From a bacterium (GTDB lineage: Bacteria; Vulcanimicrobiota; Xenobia; Xenobiales; Xenobiaceae): a stretch of 12,158 bases of DNA. The position numbers and the translations under genes are program-made. Positions 5,958 to 12,158 of this stretch are shown here, piece by piece (the stretch's first letter is position 1; the number at the start of each line of letters is the position of its first letter). The DNA is taken from positions 1-12,158 of the forward strand of contig JAFSXH010000196.1 in NCBI GenBank assembly GCA_017444165.1. Direction: 5' to 3'. The notes below the pieces were generated by a model. That model had not been told where the DNA came from. It did not search any database and saw only the letters and a program-made list of their open reading frames with translations.

Positions 5958-7792
5958 ATGGATCGACATCAAGAATCAAACCCTGCTCCGTTTATAGCTG
6001 ACAACGCCGATCAGACCGATGCTTATAGCAACAATGAAAAACTGATAGAAAAGTAATTATCCCAGATGGCGTTACTTCTATAGGTGAAGACGCATTTTCT
6101 TTCTGTAAGAACTTAATCAGCGTTACTATTCCCGATAGCGTTACTTCTATCAATGATCGCGCATTTCGTGGATGCAAAAGTTTAATCAGCATAGTTATTC
6201 CAAATAGCGTTGCTTATATAGGTGAAAGCGCATTTTATTACTGTGAGAATTTAACTAATGTAGTTATATCGAAAAACATTACATCTATAAGCGACAGTAC
6301 ATTTTCTGATTGTTATAAATTAGCTAATATAGTTATACCAGATAGCGTCACTTCTATTGATGATAGCGCATTCTACGGATGCCATAGTTTAACTGGCATA
6401 ATTATTCCAGACAATGTTACTTCCATTGGTCATGGTGCATTTAAAAACTGTTTAAATTTAACAAACGTAATTATCCCTGATAGCATTACTTCTATTGGTA
6501 ATAGAGCGTTTGAATATTGTTTAAGATTAGTAGACATAATTATCCCAAACAACATCAATTCTATTGGCAGAGACACATTTCGCAATTGCGACAGCTTAAT
6601 AAACATAGTTATTCCAGATGGCGTTACCCATATTGGTGAAAATGCGTTCAAAAGTTGCGCAAATCTAACTAACATAGTTATTCCAGAGAGCGTCACTTCT
6701 ATTGATAATTGGGCATTCGATGGATGCAAAAAATTAACAAAGATAATTATTCCAAGTGGTGTTGATTATATTGGCATAGGTGCATTTAATGATTGTACTA
6801 GTTTGACTAACGTAGTTATTCCAGACAGTATCACTTCTATCAGTAATCGTACATTTAGTGATTGTACCAATTTAGTTAATATAGATATTCCCAACAGCAT
6901 TACCTCCATAGGTGAATGCGCTTTTCTTGCTTGTTGTAGTTTAAATAGCGTAATTATTCCCAATGATATTATTTCTATCGGTGCAGGAACGTTTGCCGGT
7001 TGTAAGAGTTTGACAAATATAGTTATTCCAGACAGTATCACTTCTATCGATAACTGGGCATTTAGTGGATGCAGTAATTTAATAAACGTAGTTATTCCCC
7101 CAAAGACCACCTATATAGGTAAATATGCATTTGAACATTGCAGTAGTTTAACTAGTATAACCGTTCCCGATGGAGTGACTTTTATAGGTGATGGTGCATT
7201 TTATGATTGCGAAAAGCTGACCAGCATAGTCATTCCGAAGAGTATAAATTTCATAGGTGATAATTTTATAAGCAGTGACGAAAAAAATGTTTCTGACAAT
7301 TTAATAAACATAGATTATATGGGCAAAACTTATAATCTCAACGATTTTTATTCGGCCTTTTACGACCATCAAAGATCAGAAGGGAACAGTTTAGACAACT
7401 TCATTGCCTACGAAGCTGGTAAACCAAATGCTTATTCAGAAATCAAAAAACTGGTAAAAGTAATTGTTCCAAGTAGTGTGACTTCTATTGGCTGCTACGC
7501 ATTTCACAGTTGTAGCAATTTAACCAGCGCAGTTATCTCAGACGGCGTGACTTCTATTGGAACAGGAGCATTTTACAATTGTACTAGTTTAACTGAAGTG
7601 GTCATTCCAGACAGCGTTACCGATCTCGGAACGTGTGCATTCATCAATTGCACCAACCTGAGAAGCATAACCATTCCAGATAATATCGATAGCATTGATA
7701 ATAACACATTTTTTAAATGCGAAAATTTGAAAAGCATAACCTATAGAAACAAGACTTACACTTCACCTGAAAAGTTTGTAATACGGAAGTAA
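5958..7792 (+). pseudogene. BspA-type LRR protein, frame-broken near 5' end
   Basis: Second BspA-type LRR gene. ATG 5958 follows AAAAGGGGGAA (5944-5954) at good spacing, but that frame ends at TAA 6054-6056 after 32 codons. The LRR frame starts immediately there (V-I-I-P-D-G-V-T-S-I-G) and is open from 6038 to 7792, with no ATG, GTG or TTG before the TTG at 6803. One extra A in the A5 (6037-6041) or A4 (6049-6052) run fuses the two into about 611 residues. An internal copy at about 7432-7490 (N-A-Y-S-E-I-K-K-L-V-K-V-I-V-P) matches the junction (D-A-Y-S-N-N-E-K-L-I-E-K-V-I-I-P), showing that the two halves belong together. About 17 LRRs of 23 residues precede a non-LRR insert (about 7260-7450), then four more and a short cap. 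No signal peptide is visible, so location is unclear. It may be a phase-OFF gene rather than a dead one. Confidence 0.8.
6037..6052 (+). repeat. Short A tracts at the frame break of the second LRR gene
   Basis: A5 (6037-6041) and A4 (6049-6052) flank CTGATAG. Gain of one A in either brings the ATG 5958 leader into frame with the LRR body, and no stop intervenes. The tract ends as A-AAG followed by TAA, which would also permit a -1 slip of tRNA-Lys before a stop codon; that alternative is untested. Confidence 0.55.
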
Positions 7793-7833
7793 TTAGGTAA
7801 ATTCGCTTGTAAATATTATAAGGCGAGGTGAGC

Positions 7834-8061
7834 GTGGAACGGTTCGGTTTTCCCTGGGAAATGTCCAAAGAAGAATATGATAGTTTTGAGCCCAAGACAG
7901 CAAACATGTCTATGAGTGAGACTATTGACTATCTTTATAGATACATGGTGGACTTACTAGAAGTTTCCGAAGATGATCCTAAGGTAAAAAAATTGAAAGA
8001 AGGTTTTGAAAAAATAAAAAAAGAGTGCGAGGAGGAAGAAAAAGACAAACTTCAGCTATAG
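7834..8061 (+). CDS. Small acidic protein of unknown function
   Basis: A 75-residue protein I do not recognise. It starts with E-R-F-G-F-P-W-E-M-S-K-E-E-Y, has a middle part that may be helical (E-T-I-D-Y-L-Y-R-Y-M-V-D-L-L) and ends in a highly charged Lys/Glu stretch likely to form a helix or coiled coil. There is no signal peptide or membrane segment. GTG 7834 is preferred over GTG 7828 because GAGGTGA (7825-7831), a close match to the 16S anti-Shine-Dalgarno complement, lies just upstream. It begins 41 bases after the LRR gene with no terminator between, so the two may share a transcript. Its partner could be the LRR protein, but nothing in the sequence shows that. Confidence 0.7.
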   Translation: MERFGFPWEMSKEEYDSFEPKTANMSMSETIDYLYRYMVDLLEVSEDDPKVKKLKEGFEKIKKECEEEEKDKLQL

Positions 8062-8097
8062 TTTATAATAAACACAGACTTATAAAGAGCGATTAAC

Positions 8098-8133
8098 AAA
8101 AAAAAAGCCGCTACACTTTAAACGCAGCGGCTT
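8098..8133 (-). terminator. Terminator of the nucleotidase operon
   Basis: AAGCCGCT (8105-8112) pairs with AGCGGCTT (8126-8133) across a 13-base loop. Read on the minus strand, the stem is followed by a run of nine T (complement of 8098-8106). It lies 19 bases past the nucleotidase stop codon. On the plus strand the stem is followed by only CTAAAAG, so termination of the small-protein gene here would be weak. Confidence 0.85.
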
Positions 8134-8151
8134 CTAAAAGCTCAATATCCT

Positions 8152-9684
8152 TTAGTTGTTCTTGATAACCACGCGGCCAGTTGCGGGAACGGACACTGTA
8201 CCTTTATCTTTGAAGTACTTTACAAAAATATCGCGCGTAATATCTAACAACTTGACAATTTCACCCTTACCCAAAGCTTTATAACTATCTCCGCCTTTAG
8301 CTAAGAACTCAGTAGTCGCTACCATGTAATAGGCTTCGCGATCCAAATCTTTACCGCCAACTTTTACAGAAGTTACAGTCTTGGTATCCATATTACAAAC
8401 TACCTCCAGACCAGAAGTCTGCAAGGGGCCTACATTGGAGTTCACCATCTGTTCCATCAACTCCCAAATATCGCTGCCTTTCATCTTGACGACAACGGTA
8501 GGATCATCGAAAGGCAAGAGACGGAAGACAGAATCTAACTTAACTTCTCCGCTAGCCAAACTTTCAATACGGATACCGCCGTAGTTGTAAACGGCAATAT
8601 CGGCTCCAGACTCTGTTCTCAAAGCATCACAGATCACATTTCCCAAAGTGCTATCTAAAAGACCAGCGGGACATTCCTTGGAGAGAGTTCCCTCCATCTT
8701 GCCGACGACTTGTTCCATTAGAGGGCGAACCTTAGCGTTGTATTGATCGGCAATAGCTTGAATTTCAGGATCGGCGGGAATATTGGCATCTTTAACAACG
8801 GGAATCAGCTCATATTTGAAATCATAAATTTTACCATTGTAAGGATTAACTTGGAGATCGATGTGGCCCAAGCAGCGACCGTAATGATCGGCCTGAACTA
8901 CCCAGGTGTGACCACCAACATTGATAGCAGGCTCAACTCTAGTGTGACTGTGACCGCCGACAATAATATCGATAGCTGGACATCTGCGAGCGATTTCCTG
9001 CTCTGCATCTACACCACAGTGACTGAGAGCAACTATCAATTGGGCTCCATCTTTGTACATCTTAGGGATGAACTTCAGGCAAGTTTCGGCAGGATCAGCA
9101 AAGACTAGATCTTCAGTGTTGCCCTTTTTGACCAAACTAGCCATCTGATCGCTGATAATTCCAATGATACCAACCTTTATACCATTTACTTCTTTGATTA
9201 TGTAAGGCTTAAAAACATTCTTGCCATCTCTGTAAACATTGGCGGCTACGATGGGATAACCAGCATTGGAGTACATCTCCTTTTGTACCTTTAGCCCCCA
9301 ATCGTACTCGTGATTACCTACAGTACCAGCGTCAGCCCCCATGAGAGTTATGGCCTTGAACATCGGCTCACCATGGAAGATGTTGGAAACTGGAGTGCCT
9401 TGAGCATCATCGCCAGCATCCAAATAGAGCAAAGCCCCAGGATTCTCTTGACGCAACTCTTTAATTAAAGTGGCAATGCGCGTTAAACCACCTCTGCCCT
9501 TACTATCTGGCTCCAAATTACCGTGTATATCGTTAGTGTGAACGATAACAACTTTGCGACCTTGAGCTAAACAACAATTTTTGTCGCATTTTTCTTTGGC
9601 TTGAGCCTCAATATCACCACCGATAGTAACAGACAGTACAGCCAGTCCCATGAGCATAGCTCGAATAGCACTACCCTTTAACAT
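8152..9684 (-). CDS. Exported 5'-nucleotidase (calcineurin-like phosphoesterase)
   Basis: Two-metal phosphoesterase that removes the phosphate from nucleoside 5'-monophosphates, probably in the periplasm or at the cell surface. Counted from ATG 9684 (510 aa): signal peptide 1 to about 29 (K/R start, M-L-M-G-L-A-V-L core, end E-A-Q-A); H-T-N-D-I-H-G at 49-55, D-A-G-D at 89-92, G-N-H-E at 123-126 and G-G-H-S-H at 243-247 are the metallophosphatase motifs; the second half is the 5'-nucleotidase C-terminal domain (Y-N-Y-G-G-I-R, L-P-F-D-D-P, G-D-S-Y-K). A TTG at 9723 overlaps the upstream TGA (TTGA) and would add 13 residues, but ATG 9684 gives a normal signal peptide; its AGGAG lies 13 bases upstream, rather far. 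Several Cys follow the signal peptide (K-C-D-K-N-C-C). It is the last gene of the minus-strand operon. Confidence 0.93.
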   Translation of the reverse strand: MLKGSAIRAMLMGLAVLSVTIGGDIEAQAKEKCDKNCCLAQGRKVVIVHTNDIHGNLEPDSKGRGGLTRIATLIKELRQENPGALLYLDAGDDAQGTPVSNIFHGEPMFKAITLMGADAGTVGNHEYDWGLKVQKEMYSNAGYPIVAANVYRDGKNVFKPYIIKEVNGIKVGIIGIISDQMASLVKKGNTEDLVFADPAETCLKFIPKMYKDGAQLIVALSHCGVDAEQEIARRCPAIDIIVGGHSHTRVEPAINVGGHTWVVQADHYGRCLGHIDLQVNPYNGKIYDFKYELIPVVKDANIPADPEIQAIADQYNAKVRPLMEQVVGKMEGTLSKECPAGLLDSTLGNVICDALRTESGADIAVYNYGGIRIESLASGEVKLDSVFRLLPFDDPTVVVKMKGSDIWELMEQMVNSNVGPLQTSGLEVVCNMDTKTVTSVKVGGKDLDREAYYMVATTEFLAKGGDSYKALGKGEIVKLLDITRDIFVKYFKDKGTVSVPATGRVVIKNN

Positions 9685-9719
9685 ATATAAAGAAGATCTC
9701 CTTTGGTTGAAAATGGCCC

Positions 9720-10559
9720 TCAAGTTCTAAACAAAACTCCCTCTTCCTTGCTATCTTTGCCAGCAAAAAGGTAACGCATAGCCGCTTCTAAGACTCCACC
9801 GCCAATGGCTCGCGATTTATCAGATATAGTGTAGATGTCGACCTTCTCCCCACGAGGATCACAGTCACCCAACTTTTCCTGAGAGTTTACGAAGATATTA
9901 TCCCTAATCAATCCGCGCAGACGACCAGCTATAGCCACTTTAACGGGTACACCATCGACATAACCGACCACATCCTCAGCCTCAACAATATCACCCAACT
10001 TTTTAATTGCCTTAAAGGTTCCGCTGATCGGTGCTCTGATCAGACGGCGCACGCTCTCACCAGCCACAACTCCAGGAGTACCCGTATTGGCGATGGCCGA
10101 TCCTCTATCGATAACCTTTCCTAAAGTTATACCGCGCATCGTCTCGATAACGTAATCGACATTCTCACCCGCTGTAAATCCCGGACCCAATCCTATAACA
10201 GCACAATTTGAACGACGCTGATCTTCTAATTCTACCTTTAACATGCGTGCATCAACGATCACGCGAGGGGAGAGTTTATCTATAATTTGTCCCTCAGGAT
10301 CGATCATCACCCCTATAAATTCGCGGCGCAAAACGGATTCTATCTCAACAGGAGCCCCCTCGATCAATCGAGCCTGAACATCTTCAACAAAGACACTTCC
10401 AGAGAGTATAGCCTCCCCAAACGATACACTACAGCGAACCATGCGCGGATGGGCCACCTCAGTCATTAAAATAGGAAAACCCGAACGAAATAGGCGATAA
10501 GCCACCCCACTAGCTAAATCACCACCGCCACGTATCACTATTAGAGGAAGTCGATCCAT
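9720..10559 (-). CDS. yqeB: YqeB/EF2563-type selenium-dependent molybdenum hydroxylase accessory protein
   Basis: Member of the family found next to selenium-dependent molybdenum hydroxylases and thought to help their maturation; the biochemical role is not settled. It opens with a Rossmann-like R-G-G-G-D-L-A-S-G (10-18), has I-G-L-G-P-G-F at 122-128 and A-N-T-G-T-P-G at 157-163, and in 175-222 a segment (A-P-I-S-G-T-F, G-D-I-V-E-A, G-R-L-R-G-L-I) resembling a biotinyl/lipoyl-like beta fold. At 279 residues it is of usual size. ATG 10559 has AAAGG 8 bases upstream, within the 5-base gap and 3' end of the preceding mocA-like gene. Its TGA overlaps a TTG of the nucleotidase. The hydroxylase itself is not in this window. 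Confidence 0.88.
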   Translation of the reverse strand: MDRLPLIVIRGGGDLASGVAYRLFRSGFPILMTEVAHPRMVRCSVSFGEAILSGSVFVEDVQARLIEGAPVEIESVLRREFIGVMIDPEGQIIDKLSPRVIVDARMLKVELEDQRRSNCAVIGLGPGFTAGENVDYVIETMRGITLGKVIDRGSAIANTGTPGVVAGESVRRLIRAPISGTFKAIKKLGDIVEAEDVVGYVDGVPVKVAIAGRLRGLIRDNIFVNSQEKLGDCDPRGEKVDIYTISDKSRAIGGGVLEAAMRYLFAGKDSKEEGVLFRT

Positions 10560-10564
10560 GAAAT

Positions 10565-11203
10565 TTACCTTTCAATCCTCGCCAAATAACTAGCGTACTC
10601 TTCTCGATTATCACAATCACAAACAGCTTGCCAATTGTCTAACGATAATCTGTAAATATTTTTGCCGTTATTCTTAAGAATAGAGTTCGCTCCCCTATCA
10701 CCAGTAAGTTTTTCTATCTCAGAAAAATAACATTGAGAAAAGATAACTGGATGGCCAGCCTTATCTCCATAATAAGGGACAACTATTGCTAAATTTTTAT
10801 CCCCAAGCGGCAATCGAGTATAAAAATTTAGGACTGAATCTATGTCCTCACTGCGCACAAAGGGGAGATCGGCCAACAAAAATCCGACAGCCTGCAGAGT
10901 CTCTCCGCTAATATTCCGAGCCATCTCCAAACCAACGCGCAGAGAAGAGGCCAAACCCGAAGACCAATCATCATTTATGGCAACGGTGAGTCTGTCATCT
11001 TCCAAATGAGGAGCAATTTTCGGCAAAATAACTTCCCGATTGGCCCCTAAAACGAGAATAATCTCAGAAAAAGCACTCTGCAAAGCCACCTGCAAAGTAT
11101 TCTCTAACAAAGTCACATCTTTCCAAGGGAGGAGCTGTTTTATTGTCCCCATACGCCTGCTCTGTCCCGCTGCCAATATTATCAAACAGAGACTTTTTTC
11201 CAA
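10565..11203 (-). CDS. MocA/MobA-like molybdenum cofactor nucleotidyltransferase
   Basis: Transfers a nucleotide (CMP or GMP) to molybdopterin to make the dinucleotide cofactor used by xanthine dehydrogenase-type hydroxylases. L-A-A-G-Q-S-R-R-M-G at 10-19 binds the NTP with K22; L-L-A-D-L-P at 109-114 is the metal-binding region; G-H-P-V-I-F at 150-155 and G-D-R-G-A at 168-172 are typical of the MocA-like group that accompanies such hydroxylases. TTG 11203 is chosen because GGAGGTG lies about 9 bases before it and the protein then starts just ahead of the NTP loop; ATG 11221 adds six residues but has no ribosome-binding site. First gene of the operon, 5 bases before yqeB. CTP rather than GTP preference is inferred. 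Confidence 0.87.
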   Translation of the reverse strand: MEKSLCLIILAAGQSRRMGTIKQLLPWKDVTLLENTLQVALQSAFSEIILVLGANREVILPKIAPHLEDDRLTVAINDDWSSGLASSLRVGLEMARNISGETLQAVGFLLADLPFVRSEDIDSVLNFYTRLPLGDKNLAIVVPYYGDKAGHPVIFSQCYFSEIEKLTGDRGANSILKNNGKNIYRLSLDNWQAVCDCDNREEYASYLARIER

Positions 11204-11453
11204 AAAATTTCCCACCTCCATCTTAAAATGCCAGTAGTTTACAACTCCTACTTATGAAAACGGTTCTGTGGACATAAATATGTTGTAAATCAACTTTGGT
11301 TGTGCAATGTAGAGTAGTTAGCCTTCAAAGGTTGGCTTCCCCTTTACCACCTCCTTTATTCGGTTCATACATAAGCCCACCGAAAAAGATTAACTGCCCT
11401 ACACTGCAAACCATCTAAACAAAATTTGCTATTTTGAGGTGAACCGACTTTTT

Positions 11454-11562
11454 TAATTCGTAATTCATGATGCGTAATTCGTAATGCGTAATTCGTAATT
11501 GGGATTAGTTACTTATTTCTTTCCAAAATAACTCCACACTACTAACTCAACACTACTAATTG
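11454..11562. repeat. AT-rich intergenic repeat, degenerate copy C
   Basis: This is a second copy of the 2364-2458 element. The left TAATTCGTAATTCAT part and the inner TTTCTTTCCAAAATAA are conserved, an extra GTAATGCGTAATTC unit is present, and the right arm has decayed to CTCCACACTACTAACTCAAC, so the palindrome is mostly lost. It continues directly into the dispersed core at 11564-11620. Confidence 0.7.
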
Positions 11563-11563
11563 A

Positions 11564-11620
11564 AACTGCCCAACACAAACACAACGTATTAGTCTTACAA
11601 CGTAAAAACGCACAAGCTAG
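11564..11620. repeat. Dispersed intergenic repeat, second copy of 257-313
   Basis: It aligns gap-free with 257-313 (about 47 of 57 bases identical). It lies 87 bases upstream of the recQ-like ATG, much as the first copy lies 106 bases upstream of the LRR lipoprotein ATG. Confidence 0.55.
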
Positions 11621-11630
11621 ACGAAGTTTG

Positions 11631-11656
11631 GCCCTTTGCGGCGAATCCCAAAGGGC
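11631..11656. promoter_or_regulatory. Hairpin in the leader of the recQ-like gene
   Basis: GCCCTTTG and CAAAGGGC form a perfect 8-bp stem around the 10-base loop CGGCGAATCC. It is followed by ACAACTTACAG rather than T, so it is not a typical terminator. It lies 51 bases before the ATG at 11707. Confidence 0.4.
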
Positions 11657-11706
11657 ACAACTTACAGGACACAATACTACAACACCAACAGTTGAGAGAT
11701 GTGCAC

Positions 11707-12158
11707 ATGTTAGAAAGTTACTTGAAGCATTACTTCCGACAAGACAATTTTCGCCCTCAACAGAGAGAGGTCATAGAATCACTTCTAGCAGGACGAGATG
11801 TCTTTGCTCTCTGGCCGACTGGTGCTGGTAAATCGCTGACCTACCAACTTCCAGCCCTAATGCTGCCCAATTTAACCTTAGTCATATCGCCTTTGATAGC
11901 CCTCATGCAAGATCAAGTCAGGAGACTTCAGCAACAAAATATATACAATGCGGCTTATCTAGGTTCAGATCTTACTTCCCAAGAGCAAGAGAATATCCTC
12001 ACTAAGATCAAAAACGGAGGATTAAAATTGCTCTTTCTCTCTCCTGAGAAATTGACGAGTGATCGCTTTCTAGCTCAGTTGCGAGGCGTGCCAATCTCGC
12101 TTTTAGCCATAGATGAAGCGCATTGCATCTTACAGTGGGGCTATGATTTTCGCCCCAG
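11707..12158 (+). CDS. RecQ-family ATP-dependent DNA helicase, 5' part
   Basis: 3'-5' superfamily 2 DNA helicase acting in recombination and fork repair. The open frame runs off the window, so only the first 150 residues are seen. Motif 0 is F-R-P-Q-Q-R-E at 15-21, Walker A P-T-G-A-G-K-S at 37-43, motif Ia V-I-S-P-L-I-A-L-M-Q-D-Q-V at 59-71, and Walker B D-E-A-H at 136-139, followed by the aromatic loop C-I-L-Q-W-G-Y-D-F-R-P. The usual loop is C-I-S-Q-W-G-H-D-F-R-P; the H-to-Y change occurs, to my recollection, in some RecQ-like subgroups, while S-to-L is less familiar. ATG 11707 has only a weak GAGAG (11694-11698) upstream; GTG 11701 and TTG 11692 are in frame. The zinc, winged-helix and HRDC parts lie outside, so RecQ proper versus RecS-like cannot be decided. 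Confidence 0.92.
   Translation, partial: MLESYLKHYFRQDNFRPQQREVIESLLAGRDVFALWPTGAGKSLTYQLPALMLPNLTLVISPLIALMQDQVRRLQQQNIYNAAYLGSDLTSQEQENILTKIKNGGLKLLFLSPEKLTSDRFLAQLRGVPISLLAIDEAHCILQWGYDFRP

Larger units (their letters stand above)
11222..11706. other. Intergenic region between mocA-like gene and recQ-like gene
   Basis: I see no gene in this stretch. 11222-11453 should hold the promoter of the minus-strand operon, but I cannot pick a convincing -35/-10 pair. It contains a strong Shine-Dalgarno-like sequence on the minus strand (AAAGGAGGTG, complement of 11348-11357) with no suitable start codon after it. The repeat copies occupy 11454-11620. An 8-bp stem, GCCCTTTG (11631-11638) with CAAAGGGC (11649-11656), follows. 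Confidence 0.6.

Noticed and set aside
5992..7110. Minus-strand open frames under the second LRR gene with their own 23-residue periodicity
   Set aside because: The periodicity is that of the 69-base LRR unit on the coding strand; no ribosome-binding sites, and the peptides mirror the LRR consensus.
6053..7792. Regularly spaced 69-base repeats that might suggest a CRISPR-like array
   Set aside because: They are degenerate, contiguous, coding LRR units with no unique spacers or constant direct repeats.
8381..9108. Plus-strand open frames inside the nucleotidase gene
   Set aside because: They lie antisense to a gene with full metallophosphatase and C-terminal domain motifs and show no features of their own.
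11331..11360. Small gene after the minus-strand AAAGGAGGTG
   Set aside because: No start codon lies 5-12 bases downstream; the nearest GTG reads only ten codons before a stop.
11628..11831. Plus-strand open frame overlapping the helicase start
   Set aside because: It is in another frame from the helicase motifs, which clearly define the coding frame from 11707 onward.

Overview
The window looks like a piece of an anaerobic, host-associated, diderm bacterial chromosome with moderate to low GC. The evidence is gene content: BspA-type leucine-rich repeat (LRR) surface proteins, a pair of exported M16 peptidases, a PduO-type cobalamin adenosyltransferase, and accessory genes for selenium-dependent molybdenum hydroxylases. 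A Negativicutes-like or other gut anaerobe would fit, but no rRNA or lineage marker is present, so the taxonomy is a guess.

Layout. 1-418 is a gene-free leader with two imperfect hairpins, a dispersed repeat and a possible promoter. 419-2307 (+) encodes a BspA-type LRR lipoprotein whose start codon and signal peptide are out of frame with the body at an (AG)5 tract. A terminator (2321-2364) runs directly into a large AT-rich palindrome (2364-2458). 2559-5227 (+) holds two translationally overlapping M16 peptidase genes that look like complementary halves of a heterodimer: the first keeps the HxxEH zinc site, the second keeps the R/Y substrate motif. 5215-5727 (-) is the adenosyltransferase, overlapping the peptidase tail to tail. 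5958-7792 (+) is a second LRR gene, also broken near its 5' end, here at a short A tract. 7834-8061 (+) is a small acidic protein of unknown function. A minus-strand operon follows (transcribed from about 11203 to 8098): a MocA-like nucleotidyltransferase, a YqeB/EF2563-type protein and an exported 5'-nucleotidase, ending in a strong terminator. 11222-11706 is a repeat-bearing intergenic region, and 11707 to the end is the start of a RecQ-family helicase gene cut by the window edge.

The most interesting feature is that both LRR genes carry a good ribosome-binding site, an ATG and a sensible N-terminus, yet each is shifted by one frame from its long intact LRR body at a simple-sequence tract. 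In each case a one-base gain restores a single long protein (about 628 and 611 residues); loss of one AG unit also works in the first. This is what phase-variable surface antigens in the OFF state would look like. Two independent decay events or assembly errors are the competing explanations, and the short tracts (five AG units, four or five A) argue for caution.

The minus-strand operon suggests purine use: YqeB and MocA-like proteins support maturation of selenium-dependent hydroxylases such as xanthine dehydrogenase, and the exported 5'-nucleotidase could supply nucleosides. That link is inference from gene order.
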